The notes: generated by a model from the sequence alone, not told the origin. Counted from the stretch's first letter, positions 27,382 to 36,662 are shown. The stretch is DNA of 64,000 nucleotides from Ilyomonas sp963847085 (GCA_963847085.1 CAWJYO010000009.1:806001-870000), one strand, 5' to 3'. Program-made: numbers and translations.

Positions 27382-28059
27382 TCATCTTGTCGGTTCCTGC
27401 AATACATCTAAAAAATCAGCGCTCGCAGCTTCCATTTTGTTGGCGGTTTTGTCAATCTGCGCCGTTAAAAAATTATAACCCACATACGCCAGCAAGCCCA
27501 CTATCAGGCCTGTTGCTGAAGTTATCATTTTGGTATAAATGCCGCCTGCAATTTCACCCAACTGCAGCTCGCCTTTCGATGCAATGGCAGAGAACAATTG
27601 CAGCATCCCAACAATGGTTCCTAAGAAACCAAACATCGGCGCAATGCCTGCAATCAACGATAAAATAGAAAGATTGCGTTCCATTTTATACATCTCTAAT
27701 TTGCCAACATTTTCCATGCTTTTTTCAATGTTATCAATGGGTTTGCCTATGCGCTGCAAGCCTTTGTCAATCATGCGAGCAACGGGGTTGTCGGTATTTT
27801 TAGCCATGTTGCGCGCACTGACAAGATTGCCGGTCAGAATATTATCGCGAATGATGTTCATGAAATTAGGTTCAATTTTCGCGGCTTTACGGATAGCTAT
27901 CAATCGTTCAAAAAAAACAAAAATAGAAGCCGCAAACAACAGGTACAGCGGATACATAATCCACCCGCCTTTGCTTAACAAACCGCCCAAAGTTTCAGAC
28001 GATGTTTGTGTAATATTGGTTACTGTGCTGTCGGCTACTTGTAATAAAAAAAATCCCAT
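27382..28059 (-). CDS. exbB: MotA/TolQ/ExbB proton channel family protein
   Basis: 225 residues with three membrane helices: GWIMYPLYLLFAASIFVFFERLIAI, SLIAGIAPMFGFLGTIVGML and IYTKMITSATGLIVGLLAYVGYNFL. The GFLGTVxGM-type motif and the polar residues of the third helix are typical of the ExbB channel. First gene of the exbB-exbD pair. Confidence 0.9.
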   Translation of the reverse strand: MGFFLLQVADSTVTNITQTSSETLGGLLSKGGWIMYPLYLLFAASIFVFFERLIAIRKAAKIEPNFMNIIRDNILTGNLVSARNMAKNTDNPVARMIDKGLQRIGKPIDNIEKSMENVGKLEMYKMERNLSILSLIAGIAPMFGFLGTIVGMLQLFSAIASKGELQLGEIAGGIYTKMITSATGLIVGLLAYVGYNFLTAQIDKTANKMEAASADFLDVLQEPTR

Positions 28060-28178
28060 GCCTGTGAGGTTTGCGCTAAAGTAATAGGTAACGAAACAAC
28101 AACGGTTGATTTGTGAATAAATTACATGTTGTACAATTTTTAAACAATGTTTTTCACAAAAAATGAACGAATAAATAA

Positions 28179-28209
28179 TTTGGCTGATGATGTCATCCCT
28201 TTATTTTTG
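28179..28209 (+). promoter_or_regulatory. Promoter of the histidine operon
   Basis: TTTG (28179-28182) and TATTTTTG (28202-28209) match the Bacteroidota -33 and -7 elements with a 19-base spacer. Transcription would begin about at the hisL start codon, so the leader RNA has little or no 5' UTR before it. Confidence 0.7.
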
Positions 28210-28213
28210 CGGC

Positions 28214-28264
28214 ATGAAACAATTGCATCACAATCATCATCACGCCTTCGCTTCCAAAGCGTAA
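28214..28264 (+). CDS. hisL: Histidine operon leader peptide
   Basis: Sixteen codons, MKQLHHNHHHAFASKA, with five histidines among residues 5-10, ending TAA at 28262-28264. It lies between a good promoter and an attenuator, 71 bases before hisG. Ribosome stalling at the His codons would report low charged tRNA-His. Too short for ORF callers; the call rests on composition and position. Confidence 0.85.
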   Translation: MKQLHHNHHHAFASKA

Positions 28265-28330
28265 GCTGATGTTTGTATGCGTCATCATATCATTCAGGCT
28301 TACTGCACGGTAAGCCTTTTTTATTTTTTA
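28249..28330 (+). promoter_or_regulatory. Histidine operon attenuator
   Basis: Terminator: AGGCTTAC (28296-28303) pairs with GTAAGCCT (28310-28317), followed by TTTTTTATTTTTTAT. Alternative pairing: GTAAGC at 28261-28266, overlapping the leader stop codon, can pair with GCTTAC at 28298-28303 and break the terminator. A small hairpin CGCTT/AAGCG (28249-28261) precedes it. A ribosome stalled on the His codons would leave GTAAGC free (readthrough); one at the stop codon would mask it (termination). Confidence 0.82.
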
Positions 28331-28334
28331 TAAA

Positions 28335-29207
28335 ATGAACCATCAGAACAACACAGTGATAAGAGTAGCGATACAAAAATCGGGTCGCCTGTATGAAGAT
28401 TCTATGCGGTTGCTGAAAGAATGCGGCATTGGTGTAAGCAATGGAATCAATAAATTAAAAAGCGAAGCTTCTAACTTCCCAATGGAAGTATTTTTTTTAC
28501 GTGATGACGATATTCCGCAATATGTAGAAGATGCCGTTGCTGATATTGGTTTTGTGGGCGAAAATGTAGTGTTTGAAAAAAACAAAGAAGTAGATGTCGT
28601 TGAAAAATTAGGCTTTGGCAAATGCCGTCTTTCTATTGCCGTTGGTAAAAATGAAGACTATACGGATGCACATTTTTTGCAGGGCAAACGCATTGCTACA
28701 AGCTACCCGGTTTTGCTACAACAATTTTTAGCGCTAAAACAAATCAGTGCCGACATCCATGAAATCAGCGGCAGCGTTGAAATTGCGCCGGGCATTGGTT
28801 TGGCTCATGCTATTTGCGATTTGGTAAGCAGCGGTTCAACCTTGTTTATGAACGGTTTAAAAGAAGCCGAAGTGATCTTGCAATCGCAGGCTGTTTTAAT
28901 CAAAAACAAAAATTTGGCTGAAACCAAAGAAGCCATTTTGCAACGGTTGTTGTTTCGCATTAAAGCCGTAAAAAAAGCAAGCAACAACAAGTACATTTTA
29001 TTGAATGCACCCGATGATAAGTTAGATGAAATTGTTGCCTTGCTTCCCGGCATGAAAAGTCCAACCGTTGTTCCGTTGGCAGAGCGGGGCTGGCATAGTG
29101 TTCACAGTGTGTTGAGTGAAGATCAGTTCTGGGACATTATTGAACAATTGAAAGAGCGGGGCGCGCAAGGTATTTTGGTGATACCGATTGAGAAAATGAT
29201 TATGTAA
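28335..29207 (+). CDS. hisG: ATP phosphoribosyltransferase, long form
   Basis: 290 residues. First step of histidine synthesis: ATP plus PRPP to phosphoribosyl-ATP. Catalytic domain blocks: VIRVAIQKSGRLYEDSMRLL, FFLRDDDIPQYVEDAVADIGFVG, GKRIATSYPVLL, SGSVEIAPGIGLAHAICDLVSSGSTL. The extra C-terminal region (about 215-290, ending GAQGILVIPIEKMIM) is the ACT-like domain of the long, histidine-inhibited form that works without HisZ. Frame intact; leader and attenuator directly upstream. Confidence 0.96.
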   Translation: MNHQNNTVIRVAIQKSGRLYEDSMRLLKECGIGVSNGINKLKSEASNFPMEVFFLRDDDIPQYVEDAVADIGFVGENVVFEKNKEVDVVEKLGFGKCRLSIAVGKNEDYTDAHFLQGKRIATSYPVLLQQFLALKQISADIHEISGSVEIAPGIGLAHAICDLVSSGSTLFMNGLKEAEVILQSQAVLIKNKNLAETKEAILQRLLFRIKAVKKASNNKYILLNAPDDKLDEIVALLPGMKSPTVVPLAERGWHSVHSVLSEDQFWDIIEQLKERGAQGILVIPIEKMIM

Positions 29208-29287
29208 GAGTCAAGAACAAGATTCAAGGAAATAAGTATTAGATAGGTGTTCATCATTAATTATTCTTTTGTTGTTAAGTATTGCAC

Positions 29288-29800
29288 ATGCTACTATCAG
29301 AGAAAAATATAACGCTTCGACCTCTTACAGAAGAAGATACAAAGCCAATGGCTGTACTTGCCAATAACAGAAATATCTGGAACAATTTGAGAGACCTTTT
29401 GCCTTCACCTTACACTGAAAATGACGCTGAAACTTTTATCCGTCTTGTAAAACAGGAACAGTTGCAAACCAAATTTGCTATTGATTATAACGAGCAGTTC
29501 TGTGGTGTTATTGGATTGGTGCCGCAACAAGATGTATATAAAAAAACTGCCGAAATTGGGTATTGGTTAGGTGAGCCATTTTGGAACAAAGGCATAGCTA
29601 CCATTGCTGTAAAATTGATAACAGAATACGGATTGAACTCATTGAATTTTATTCGGATTCATACAGGTGTATTTGAGTACAACATTGGTTCGATGCGGGT
29701 GCTGGAAAAAAATGGTTATGAGAAAGATGGCGTGTTTAAAAAATCAATTTTTAAGAATGGACAAATTTGTGATGAGCACAGATTCTCAATAACGAAATAG
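29288..29800 (+). CDS. GNAT N-acetyltransferase, RimJ/RimL-like
   Basis: 170 residues from the ATG at 29288. Acetyl-CoA binding motif A region: IGYWLGEPFWNKGIATIAVKLI, preceded by QFCGVIGLVP and followed by IRIHTGVFEYNIGSMRVLEKNGYEKDG, all typical of the RimJ-like branch. The substrate is unknown. It sits between hisG and hisD in the same direction (80 and 20 bases of spacing), so it is likely co-transcribed under the His attenuator. Confidence 0.9.
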   Translation: MLLSEKNITLRPLTEEDTKPMAVLANNRNIWNNLRDLLPSPYTENDAETFIRLVKQEQLQTKFAIDYNEQFCGVIGLVPQQDVYKKTAEIGYWLGEPFWNKGIATIAVKLITEYGLNSLNFIRIHTGVFEYNIGSMRVLEKNGYEKDGVFKKSIFKNGQICDEHRFSITK

Positions 29801-29820
29801 CTTATAGTAAATAACTTAAC

Positions 29821-31114
29821 ATGCAATTGATAGATGCAAGGGATTTGGCTACACTGCCTCACGGCGGATGGGAAGTATTATTGAAACGTCCTGCTTACGA
29901 TGTGGCTTCTTTGAACGAAAAAGTAAGAGCCATTATAAATGAGGTAAAAACAAAAGGCGACGCTGCTGTAAAACAATTCACCCAACAATTTGATGGCGTT
30001 GCATTAGATAGTTTTGTTGTTACGGAGGAAGAAAAAACGGCAGCAAAAGATCAACTCGATAATGCTTTAAAAGAAGCCATACAAATGGCTGCGAACAACA
30101 TCGAAAAATTTCATCAAAAACAAATCGTTGCACCCGAAATCATTGAAACAACGCCGGGCATACAATGCTGGCGCAAATCAGTAGGCATCGAAAAAGTAGG
30201 CTTGTATATTCCCGGCGGCACAGCACCTTTGTTTTCAACCATTTTAATGCTTGGCATTCCCGCTAAGATTGCCGGCTGCAAAGAAATCAGTTTGTGTTCG
30301 CCGCCCGATAAGTGGGGCGGCTTGCATCCGGCGATTATCTATGCAGCACAGGTTGCCGGCATTACCCATATTTATAAAATTGGCGGCGTACAAGCCATTG
30401 CAGCGATGGCTTTTGGAACTGAAACGGTGCCTTCTTCCTATAAAATTTTCGGTCCGGGCAACCAATATGTTACCTGTGCAAAACAGGCTGATACAACACG
30501 CTGGTGTTGCCATTGATATGCCAGCCGGACCGAGCGAAGTGTGCGTACTGGCAGATGAAACGGCGAATGCTTCTTTTGTGGCTGCCGATTTATTATCGCA
30601 GGCAGAACATGGAACCGATAGTCAGGTGGTTTTGGTAACAACCAGCGAAGAATTAATACAAAAAGTAATAGTTGAAATTGGCAACCAGTTAGAACGATTG
30701 GAACGAAAAGCCATTGCTGTACTAGCTTTGGAAAACAGCAAGATGGTACTGGTAAAAGATACAACTGATGCGGTTGATGTGGTGAATGCGTATGCACCGG
30801 AACACTTAATTATTTGTTGCAAAAACGAAGATGAAATAGGGGAGCAAATTATCAATGCAGGTTCTGTGTTTATTGGAAACTATTCACCGGAAAGTGTAGG
30901 CGATTATGCAAGTGGCACGAACCATACCCTGCCAACCAATGGCTTTGCTAAAATGTACAGTGGTGTAAGTGTAGATGCGTTTGTAAAAAAAATAACTTAT
31001 CAAAAAGCAACCAAAGAGGGCTTGCAAAACATTGCCCAAACCGTTACCCAAATGGCGATGACAGAAGGCTTACAGGCACATGCAAAAGCGGTGGAAATGA
31101 GATTGGATTTATGA
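29821..31114 (+). CDS. hisD: Histidinol dehydrogenase, frameshifted
   Basis: NAD-dependent zinc enzyme, last two steps of histidine synthesis, about 430 residues. N-terminal part to FGPGNQYVTCAKQ, then in another frame LIQHAGVAIDMPAGPSEVCV, DLLSQAEHGTDSQVVLVT, NAYAPEHLIICCKNE, GSVFIGNYSPESVGDYASGTNHTLPT. Reading CAGGCTGATAC near 30,486 as CAGCTGATAC joins the two, so a G insertion is probable. Zinc ligands (Q/H in QAEH, D, H) are present. No hisC or hisB follows. Confidence 0.94.
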
Positions 31115-31193
31115 TTTAGGAATTTTGATTTTTGTTGAATTTATTGTGTTTAGTTTATTGAATTTGCAAAGCTTATTGTTTAAACATTTTGAG

Positions 31194-31328
31194 ATGAAAG
31201 CAAAAGAAATCAAACAAAAACAAGACGTCTTTTTAACGAAAGATGATAAAGTGGATTTAATAAAATGGATGGTTGGATTCTGGATTGCACAAATGGCGGC
31301 TACCGTTGGTTTGTATCTTCGTAAATAG
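31194..31328 (+). CDS. Small membrane-anchored protein, 44 residues
   Basis: MKAKEIKQKQDVFLTKDDKVDLIKWMVGFWIAQ... with one membrane helix at the C-terminus ending LYLRK. The pattern 'LTKxD...LIKWMxxFWIxQ' resembles the C-terminal end of DUF1640-type coiled-coil membrane proteins, so this may be a remnant or a genuinely short version. A longer upstream in-frame start (31125) is possible. Located between hisD and a terminator. Confidence 0.55.
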   Translation: MKAKEIKQKQDVFLTKDDKVDLIKWMVGFWIAQMAATVGLYLRK

Positions 31329-31344
31329 ATATTGAAAATATAGC

Positions 31345-31389
31345 CAAAAACAAAAAGCGCAAACAGTATGACATTCTTTGCGCTTTTTT
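31345..31389. terminator. Terminator after the his operon
   Basis: AAAAAGCGCAAA (31352-31363) pairs with TTTGCGCTTTTTT (31377-31389). The left arm is preceded by GCCAAAAACAAAAAGCGC, a copy of the dispersed 9-mer. Confidence 0.8.
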
Positions 31390-31425
31390 ATCAATTCTAA
31401 ATCCTAAATCACAAATCAAAAATCT

Positions 31426-32637
31426 CTACGCCACCGCTTTCTTCACCAACTCGGCAGCTTCGCTTAACTGAATCGCAGACTCAACTTTCAATCCGCTTTC
31501 ATCAATCAATTTCTTAGCTTCTTCAGCATTGGTTCCCTGCAAGCGAACGATAATGGGAATATGAATATTCCCCAGCTTATTGTAAGCGTCAATCACGCCT
31601 GCAGCCACTCTGTCGCAACGCACAATTCCACCGAAAATATTAATCAAAATCGCTTTTACGTTCGGGTCTTTCATAATGATGCGAAAGCCTGCTTCCACGG
31701 TTTGCGCGTTGGCAGTGCCGCCTACGTCGAGGAAGTTGGCAGGTTCGCCACCACTCAATTTAATCATGTCCATCGTTGCCATTGCTAAGCCTGCACCATT
31801 TACCATACAGCCCACATTACCATCGAGCTTTACAAAGTTTAAATTGTATCGTCCGGCTTCCACTTCAGTTGGGTCTTCTTCTGATGTATCGCGCAGCGAA
31901 GCAATATCGTTATGACGCATCAAAGCATTGTCGTCAATGTTCATCTTACAATCCACTGCAATAATTTTTTCATCGCTGGTTTTGAAAAGCGGATTGATTT
32001 CCAACATACTACAATCCAACCCTGTATAGGCATTATAAAGATTGGTAACAAACTTCACACAACTCTTAAACGCTTCGCCGCTTAAGCCCAGATTAAACGC
32101 GATTTTGCGCGCCTGAAAAGGTTGCAATACACCTGCCGGATGTACCCATTCTTTAAAAATTTTATCGGGGGTATCGTGTGCAACCTGCTCAATGTCCATA
32201 CCGCCTTCGGTGCTGTACATAATTACATTTTCACCTTTGGAGCGGTCTAACAAAATGGATAAATAAAACTCTTTTACAGGGTTGGGACCAGGATAATAAA
32301 CGTCTTGCGCAATAAGCACTTTGCTTACTTTTTTACCTGCAGGCCCGGTTTGTACCGTTACCAATGTGCCGCCCAAAATGTTCTTAGCAATATCAGAGAT
32401 TTCATCTACATTTTTACCTACGGCAACACCGCGTTGTTCGGTGCCTTCAATTTTGCCTTTGCCGCGGCCTCCGGCATGTATCTGCGCTTTCACTACAGCA
32501 AAGTTGTTATTCGTTTGCCCTTTTATTTGCCGGTAAGCTTCCTCGGCAGCCATTACAGTATCTACGGCAATGCCTTCCTGAACGGGAACGTTATATTTCT
32601 TGAGTAATTCTTTTGCCTGGTATTCGTGCAGATTCAT
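31426..32637 (-). CDS. sucC: Succinyl-CoA ligase, beta subunit
   Basis: 403 residues, intact. TCA cycle enzyme, succinyl-CoA plus ADP (or GDP) to succinate, CoA and ATP. ATP-grasp N-terminal domain (MNLHEYQAKELLKKYNVPVQEG, KAQIHAGGRGKG, LEINPLFKT) and CoA-ligase C-terminal domain (NFLDVGGTANAQTVEAGF, ILINIFGGIVRCDRVA, VRLQGTNAEEAK). The alpha subunit gene sucD is not adjacent. Confidence 0.97.
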   Translation of the reverse strand: MNLHEYQAKELLKKYNVPVQEGIAVDTVMAAEEAYRQIKGQTNNNFAVVKAQIHAGGRGKGKIEGTEQRGVAVGKNVDEISDIAKNILGGTLVTVQTGPAGKKVSKVLIAQDVYYPGPNPVKEFYLSILLDRSKGENVIMYSTEGGMDIEQVAHDTPDKIFKEWVHPAGVLQPFQARKIAFNLGLSGEAFKSCVKFVTNLYNAYTGLDCSMLEINPLFKTSDEKIIAVDCKMNIDDNALMRHNDIASLRDTSEEDPTEVEAGRYNLNFVKLDGNVGCMVNGAGLAMATMDMIKLSGGEPANFLDVGGTANAQTVEAGFRIIMKDPNVKAILINIFGGIVRCDRVAAGVIDAYNKLGNIHIPIIVRLQGTNAEEAKKLIDESGLKVESAIQLSEAAELVKKAVA

Positions 32638-32756
32638 GTTGCTTTATTTTAATGACGAAGATAGGTTAGATGTTGCAATGTTAGATGTATGATGTGATGC
32701 TGAGAATACAAGTTTGTAATTTGAAGTTTGTAACTTTATTGCTCATCCTTTATAGT

Positions 32757-33590
32757 ATGAATTATAAGGAAATTACTGCATCTTCTGCTCTTAGCAGTCA
32801 TATCAAATGCTTTTGGTATACCGAACGAAGGTTTATGGATGATGATGCACCTTTTGAAGTGTTGCCTGACAGTTATGCTGAACTGATATTTTTTAGTGGT
32901 GCAAACTGTGCTCTCAACAAAACAAATGGAAAATCAATTACACTTTCATCACCTTTTATTGTTGGGCTTTTAGATAAGCCTATCTATTTAAAAATAAAAG
33001 GGCATGTTCGCATCGTTGCAGTGCGGTTTTATCCCTGGAGTATTTTTTCTTTTCTGCAAATAAGTCCGCAAACCAATGAAAACATTTGTCTTGTCAATCA
33101 TTCTTTTTCTCAATTGTCGCAGATCTTGCAAAGCATAATTGCAGCAGGCGATTCCTCGGTTGCTTTACAGTTTTTACAAGATTATTTTTTTACCAGGCTT
33201 ACCAACACAAATACTTCAGACACATTGTTAGAGAATGCCGGTAAATTAATTGTTGCCAGCAACGGAACCCTGCCGGTAAGCCAGATTGCCGATGAAAGCA
33301 GAATGACAGTAAGAACACTGGAAAGAAACATGAAAAGAAAGAGCGGCACTACGGTAAAAGCATTGGCACGAAAAACAAGATTTGAAAAAGTAAGAGATTA
33401 TATTTGGTTTCATCCCCATTGCAATTTTACGCAACTGGCTTATGAATTTGATTTTACCGACCAGTCTCACTTCAATCGTGAATTTAGAAACTTTAGCAAC
33501 AAAACACCCAATCAATTTGCAAAAGAAGCCATAGCTGCTAAAATATTTTTATCAAAGAATAATGTCGTATTTGTACAAGTTGAACAATGA
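32757..33590 (+). CDS. AraC family transcriptional regulator
   Basis: 277 residues from MNYKEITASSALSSHIKCFWY at 32757; the frame extends 24 codons upstream into repeat-like sequence (TGTTAGATGTATGATG). An N-terminal DUF6597-type sensor (about 1-140, with CFWYTERRF, LPDSYAELIFFSG, VRIVAVRFYPW) is followed by an AraC helix-turn-helix pair at about 170-265 (LPVSQIADESRMTVRTLERNMKR and FTQLAYEFDFTDQSHFNREFR). The VOC gene 30 bases downstream is a plausible target or partner. Confidence 0.88.
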   Translation: MNYKEITASSALSSHIKCFWYTERRFMDDDAPFEVLPDSYAELIFFSGANCALNKTNGKSITLSSPFIVGLLDKPIYLKIKGHVRIVAVRFYPWSIFSFLQISPQTNENICLVNHSFSQLSQILQSIIAAGDSSVALQFLQDYFFTRLTNTNTSDTLLENAGKLIVASNGTLPVSQIADESRMTVRTLERNMKRKSGTTVKALARKTRFEKVRDYIWFHPHCNFTQLAYEFDFTDQSHFNREFRNFSNKTPNQFAKEAIAAKIFLSKNNVVFVQVEQ

Positions 33591-33620
33591 GTAGCCAGGT
33601 AGGTTTGCAAAAAATATCTT

Positions 33621-33999
33621 ATGATACAAGCACAACTTGACAGCATTAGTTTGCCGGGCAAAAAATTCGGAACGCCTTCGTGATTTTTATGTAACCGTTT
33701 TTGGATTAAAAGAAAACGAGCAACGGTCTCATCCGCCCGGTTTCTTTATGATAGAAGGTGGCAGAGGTTGCAACCTGCTTATTATGGATGCAGTTGGTTC
33801 GGATACAGAAACAGGAAGCAAGGGATTTGAATTGGGTTTGGAAGTAAATTCATTGGATGGTTTGGAAAAAAACGTTACGGAAGCAGGAGGAAGCATTGTA
33901 CAGAATAAGCAACAGATGAAATGGGGAAACGCTATCATTGTTGCTGATCCGGAGGGTCATTATATCAATGCTTATGTGTTGAATAAAGAAGAAAGATGA
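33621..33999 (+). CDS. VOC (glyoxalase/dioxygenase superfamily) protein, frameshifted at the start
   Basis: About 125 residues. Reading from the ATG at 33621 gives MIQAQL and then, after one extra G near 33639, TALVCRAKNSERLRDFYVTVFGLKENEQ, PPGFFMIEGGRGCNLLIMD, GFELGLEVNSLDGLEK and IIVADPEGHYINAYVL. The alternative is a TTG start at 33637 without correction. One beta-alpha-beta-beta-beta pair domain; the substrate is unknown. Follows the AraC gene on the same strand. Confidence 0.8.
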
Positions 34000-34016
34000 T
34001 GCTTAATTCGATAATC

Positions 34017-34055
34017 AAAAAACACGCTTACAGTAAAGCGTGTTTTTTGTTTTTG
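34017..34055. terminator. Bidirectional terminator between the VOC gene and ffh
   Basis: AAAAAACACGCTT (34017-34029) pairs with AAGCGTGTTTTTT (34036-34048) in both directions; followed by GTTTTTG. Confidence 0.85.
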
Positions 34056-34065
34056 TATCATTTAT

Positions 34066-35400
34066 TTATCTTCTAAAACCACCCGGCATCTTTGGCATTC
34101 CCATACCCATTGGCATTTTGTTCATCATTTTCATCATTTCACGCATCTGGTCGAACTGTTTCATAAAGGCATTCACTTCGCTTATTTCTTTGCCGCTGCC
34201 TTTGGCAATGCGTTGTTTGCGACTGGGATTAATCAAATCGGGATTGGCGCGTTCCTGCGGCGTCATCGAGTGTATAATAGCTTCCACACCTTTAAAAGTA
34301 TCGTCGCTGATGTCAATGTCTTTAATGGCTTTGCCAACACCGGGAATCATGCCCATCAAATCTTTTAAATTGCCCATGCGTTTGATCTGCTGAAGCTGGT
34401 CTAAAAAATCCTGAAAATCAAATTGATTCCTGCGGATTTTTTTCTCTAATTTTTTTGCCTGTTCTTCATCAAATTGTTCCTGCGCTTTTTCAACCAGTGA
34501 TACAATATCGCCCATTCCCAAAATACGTTGCGCCATGCGTTCGGGATAAAACACATCCAGCGTTTCCATCTTCTCGCCGCTGCTGATAAACTTAATGGGT
34601 TTGTTTACCGTGTACTTAATGGAAAGCGCCGCACCACCGCGTGTATCGCCATCTAATTTGGTAAGAACAACACCACTAAAATCAAGGCGATCATTGAAGG
34701 CTTTGGCAGTGTTTACGGCATCCTGGCCCGTCATGCTATCCACTACAAACAATATTTCGGCAGGATGAACCGCCGCTTTTATGTTTGCCACTTCAGCCAT
34801 CATCGCTTCGTCAATTGCCAAACGACCGGCGGTATCAATAATAACTACATTTTTATTTTTGGTTTTGGCTTCGCTGATGGCATGTTGCGCAATTTCAACA
34901 GGGTTTTGATTGTCGCGTTCCGAATAAATTTCCACACCAATTTGTCCAGCCAAAACCGTAAGCTGGTCAATGGCTGCCGGGCGATATACGTCTGCCGCAA
35001 CCAGCAGGGGCGATTTGCCTCTTTTGGTTTTGAGGTAATTGGCCAGCTTGCCACTGAACGTGGTTTTGCCACTACCCTGCAAGCCTGCAATTAAAATAAC
35101 AGCAGGCGTTCCGTTGAAGTTAAAAGAGGCTTCCGTGCCGCCCATTAAATCGGCCAGTTCGTCTTTCACAATCTTCACCATTTGCTGACCTGGACTTACG
35201 GCAGTCAGCACTTTCTCACCAATGGCTTTGTCTTTTACACGGTCGGTAAATTCTTTGGCAATTTTATAGTTTACGTCGGCGTCAATCAGGGCGCGGCGAA
35301 TGTCTTTTAAAGTATTGGCAATGTTAAGGTCGGAGATGCGGGCTTCGCCTTTTAAATTTTTAAAAGCACCTTCCAACCGCTCGGTTAAATTGTTGAACAT
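34066..35400 (-). CDS. ffh: Signal recognition particle protein Ffh
   Basis: 444 residues, intact. GTPase that targets nascent membrane proteins with 4.5S RNA. NG domain: LIAGLQGSGKTTFSGKLA (P loop), VAADVYRPAAIDQL, VVIIDTAGRLAIDE, VLTKLDGDTRGGAALS. The methionine-rich M domain ends MREMMKMMNKMPMGMGMPKM. ATG start at 35400. Upstream spacer 35401-35532 holds a terminator. Confidence 0.97.
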   Translation of the reverse strand: MFNNLTERLEGAFKNLKGEARISDLNIANTLKDIRRALIDADVNYKIAKEFTDRVKDKAIGEKVLTAVSPGQQMVKIVKDELADLMGGTEASFNFNGTPAVILIAGLQGSGKTTFSGKLANYLKTKRGKSPLLVAADVYRPAAIDQLTVLAGQIGVEIYSERDNQNPVEIAQHAISEAKTKNKNVVIIDTAGRLAIDEAMMAEVANIKAAVHPAEILFVVDSMTGQDAVNTAKAFNDRLDFSGVVLTKLDGDTRGGAALSIKYTVNKPIKFISSGEKMETLDVFYPERMAQRILGMGDIVSLVEKAQEQFDEEQAKKLEKKIRRNQFDFQDFLDQLQQIKRMGNLKDLMGMIPGVGKAIKDIDISDDTFKGVEAIIHSMTPQERANPDLINPSRKQRIAKGSGKEISEVNAFMKQFDQMREMMKMMNKMPMGMGMPKMPGGFRR

Positions 35401-35482
35401 CTATCTAAAAAATTTTTTGGATAAAAACAAAACAGGCGGCAAAGATAACACAGAGGAGCACTTTGCATCGTTGCTAAAAAAC

Positions 35483-35515
35483 AAAAAGTGAGCACAAGAA
35501 CTGGCTCACTTTTTC
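35483..35515. terminator. Terminator between the T9SS protein gene and ffh
   Basis: AAAAAGTGAGC (35483-35493) pairs with GCTCACTTTTT (35504-35514). On the minus strand it lies 18 bases past the upstream gene's stop. Confidence 0.78.
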
Positions 35516-35532
35516 ACTATTATTTCCTTTTT

Positions 35533-35937
35533 TTATTTTGAAACCACAAGTTGCTGAGTAAAAAGCGCTTTGTCTTTAGTAACAATTTTTACGGTGTACA
35601 TGCCGGTTGGAAAACCATTTACATCTAAATTGTTATTGCCTGGCGTAACCGGGTTGCGGAATACTATTTTTCCGGTGTTGCTGTAAATCACAATTTCGCC
35701 TCTGTCCTGTTCTTTAATACTGTTAATATAAAGTGTTGCCTGGCTGCGCGCAGGGTTAGGAAATATTTTCACTTCTTCCGTACTGGTACCGCGTTGAAAT
35801 GTTTCGGGCAAATAAGAGTAATGATTCATTTCCGTATTGTTTTGCGGAGCAATGGTATCTTGCTGTGCACTTGCTGTTGTTGCTATTCCCATTATCGCTG
35901 ATAACAGAAAAGTATAAAGTAAATTTCTCGTTTTCAT
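35533..35937 (-). CDS. Small secreted protein with a type IX secretion C-terminal domain
   Basis: 134 residues. Signal peptide MKTRNLLYTFLLSAIMGIATTASAQ, about 35 residues of linker, then a type A sorting domain: VKIFPNPARSQATLYI, GEIVIYSNTGKIVF, LDVNGFPTGMYTVKIVTKD, ending QQLVVSK. The cargo portion is minimal, so the protein is nearly a bare sorting domain. It should be exported by T9SS and attached to the cell surface or released. Confidence 0.88.
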   Translation of the reverse strand: MKTRNLLYTFLLSAIMGIATTASAQQDTIAPQNNTEMNHYSYLPETFQRGTSTEEVKIFPNPARSQATLYINSIKEQDRGEIVIYSNTGKIVFRNPVTPGNNNLDVNGFPTGMYTVKIVTKDKALFTQQLVVSK

Positions 35938-36092
35938 AACCTACGCTTTTATAGTAATACTAAATTTCAATACCGTGCCAAACTCATCCGGCAAGCGGCT
36001 TTGGTTTTGTGCATTGTTAAGGCAATTGCGGTGCGTAGTTTGTTTATGTTTTATTTTGCGCTTTTATTCCATTCCAACAAATTGTTTTTCTT

Positions 36093-36512
36093 ATGATTCA
36101 GCGTTCGCAAAGTATTTGGTTGTTGCTGGCTGCGGTGTGTGCTTTTTTAACAATTGAGTTTCCTTTCTTTTACATCAACAGCATTACGCCCGGTATTGCT
36201 ACTGTTGAATATACTGCCAAGAACAACCTGTTGTTGGTGGTGCTTACTTCCATCTTAGGCGCATCGTTATTGTTTCTTATTTTTTTATACAAAAACAGAA
36301 AGCTGCAACTGCGTTTAACGTTGGTTGCTTTTATAATTAGCCTTCTGAATATTTACTTGTTTTTTCAATATGGATATATGAACCAAAACCCAAGGCCTGG
36401 CATTGCCTTATCGTCTGTTTTTGCTTTTTTTATTCCTGTTTTTTGTGTGCTGGCAATGATGGGAATCAGAAAGGACATCAGGTTAATTAAAAGTTTAGAT
36501 AGAATCCGGTAA
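36093..36512 (+). CDS. DUF4293 family membrane protein
   Basis: 139 residues, four membrane helices (SIWLLLAAVCAFLTI, LLLVVLTSILGASLLFLIFL, LTLVAFIISLLNIYLFF, IALSSVFAFFIPVFCVLAMM) and a C-terminal basic end with DIRLIKSLDRIR. The starting MIQRSQSIWLL and that ending are the DUF4293 signature, a Bacteroidota family of unknown function. Confidence 0.88.
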   Translation: MIQRSQSIWLLLAAVCAFLTIEFPFFYINSITPGIATVEYTAKNNLLLVVLTSILGASLLFLIFLYKNRKLQLRLTLVAFIISLLNIYLFFQYGYMNQNPRPGIALSSVFAFFIPVFCVLAMMGIRKDIRLIKSLDRIR

Positions 36513-36662
36513 GTAGTCATTTTAGCTAAAAGGAATTGGTTGCTTATTCTATTGGAGCTAAAGAGTTGTTCAGGAAAATTGAAATTGGAATCCTGTAAAA
36601 AAGGGGCAAAAACAAAACGTTTATCAGTTTAGGATGCGAAGCTTTCTTACTGAAGACAGGCC

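Noticed and set aside
31125..31193. Upstream extension of the 44-residue protein
   Set aside because: The extension is hydrophobic and Leu/Phe-rich without a good start; the ATG at 31194 fits better, though it is not certain.
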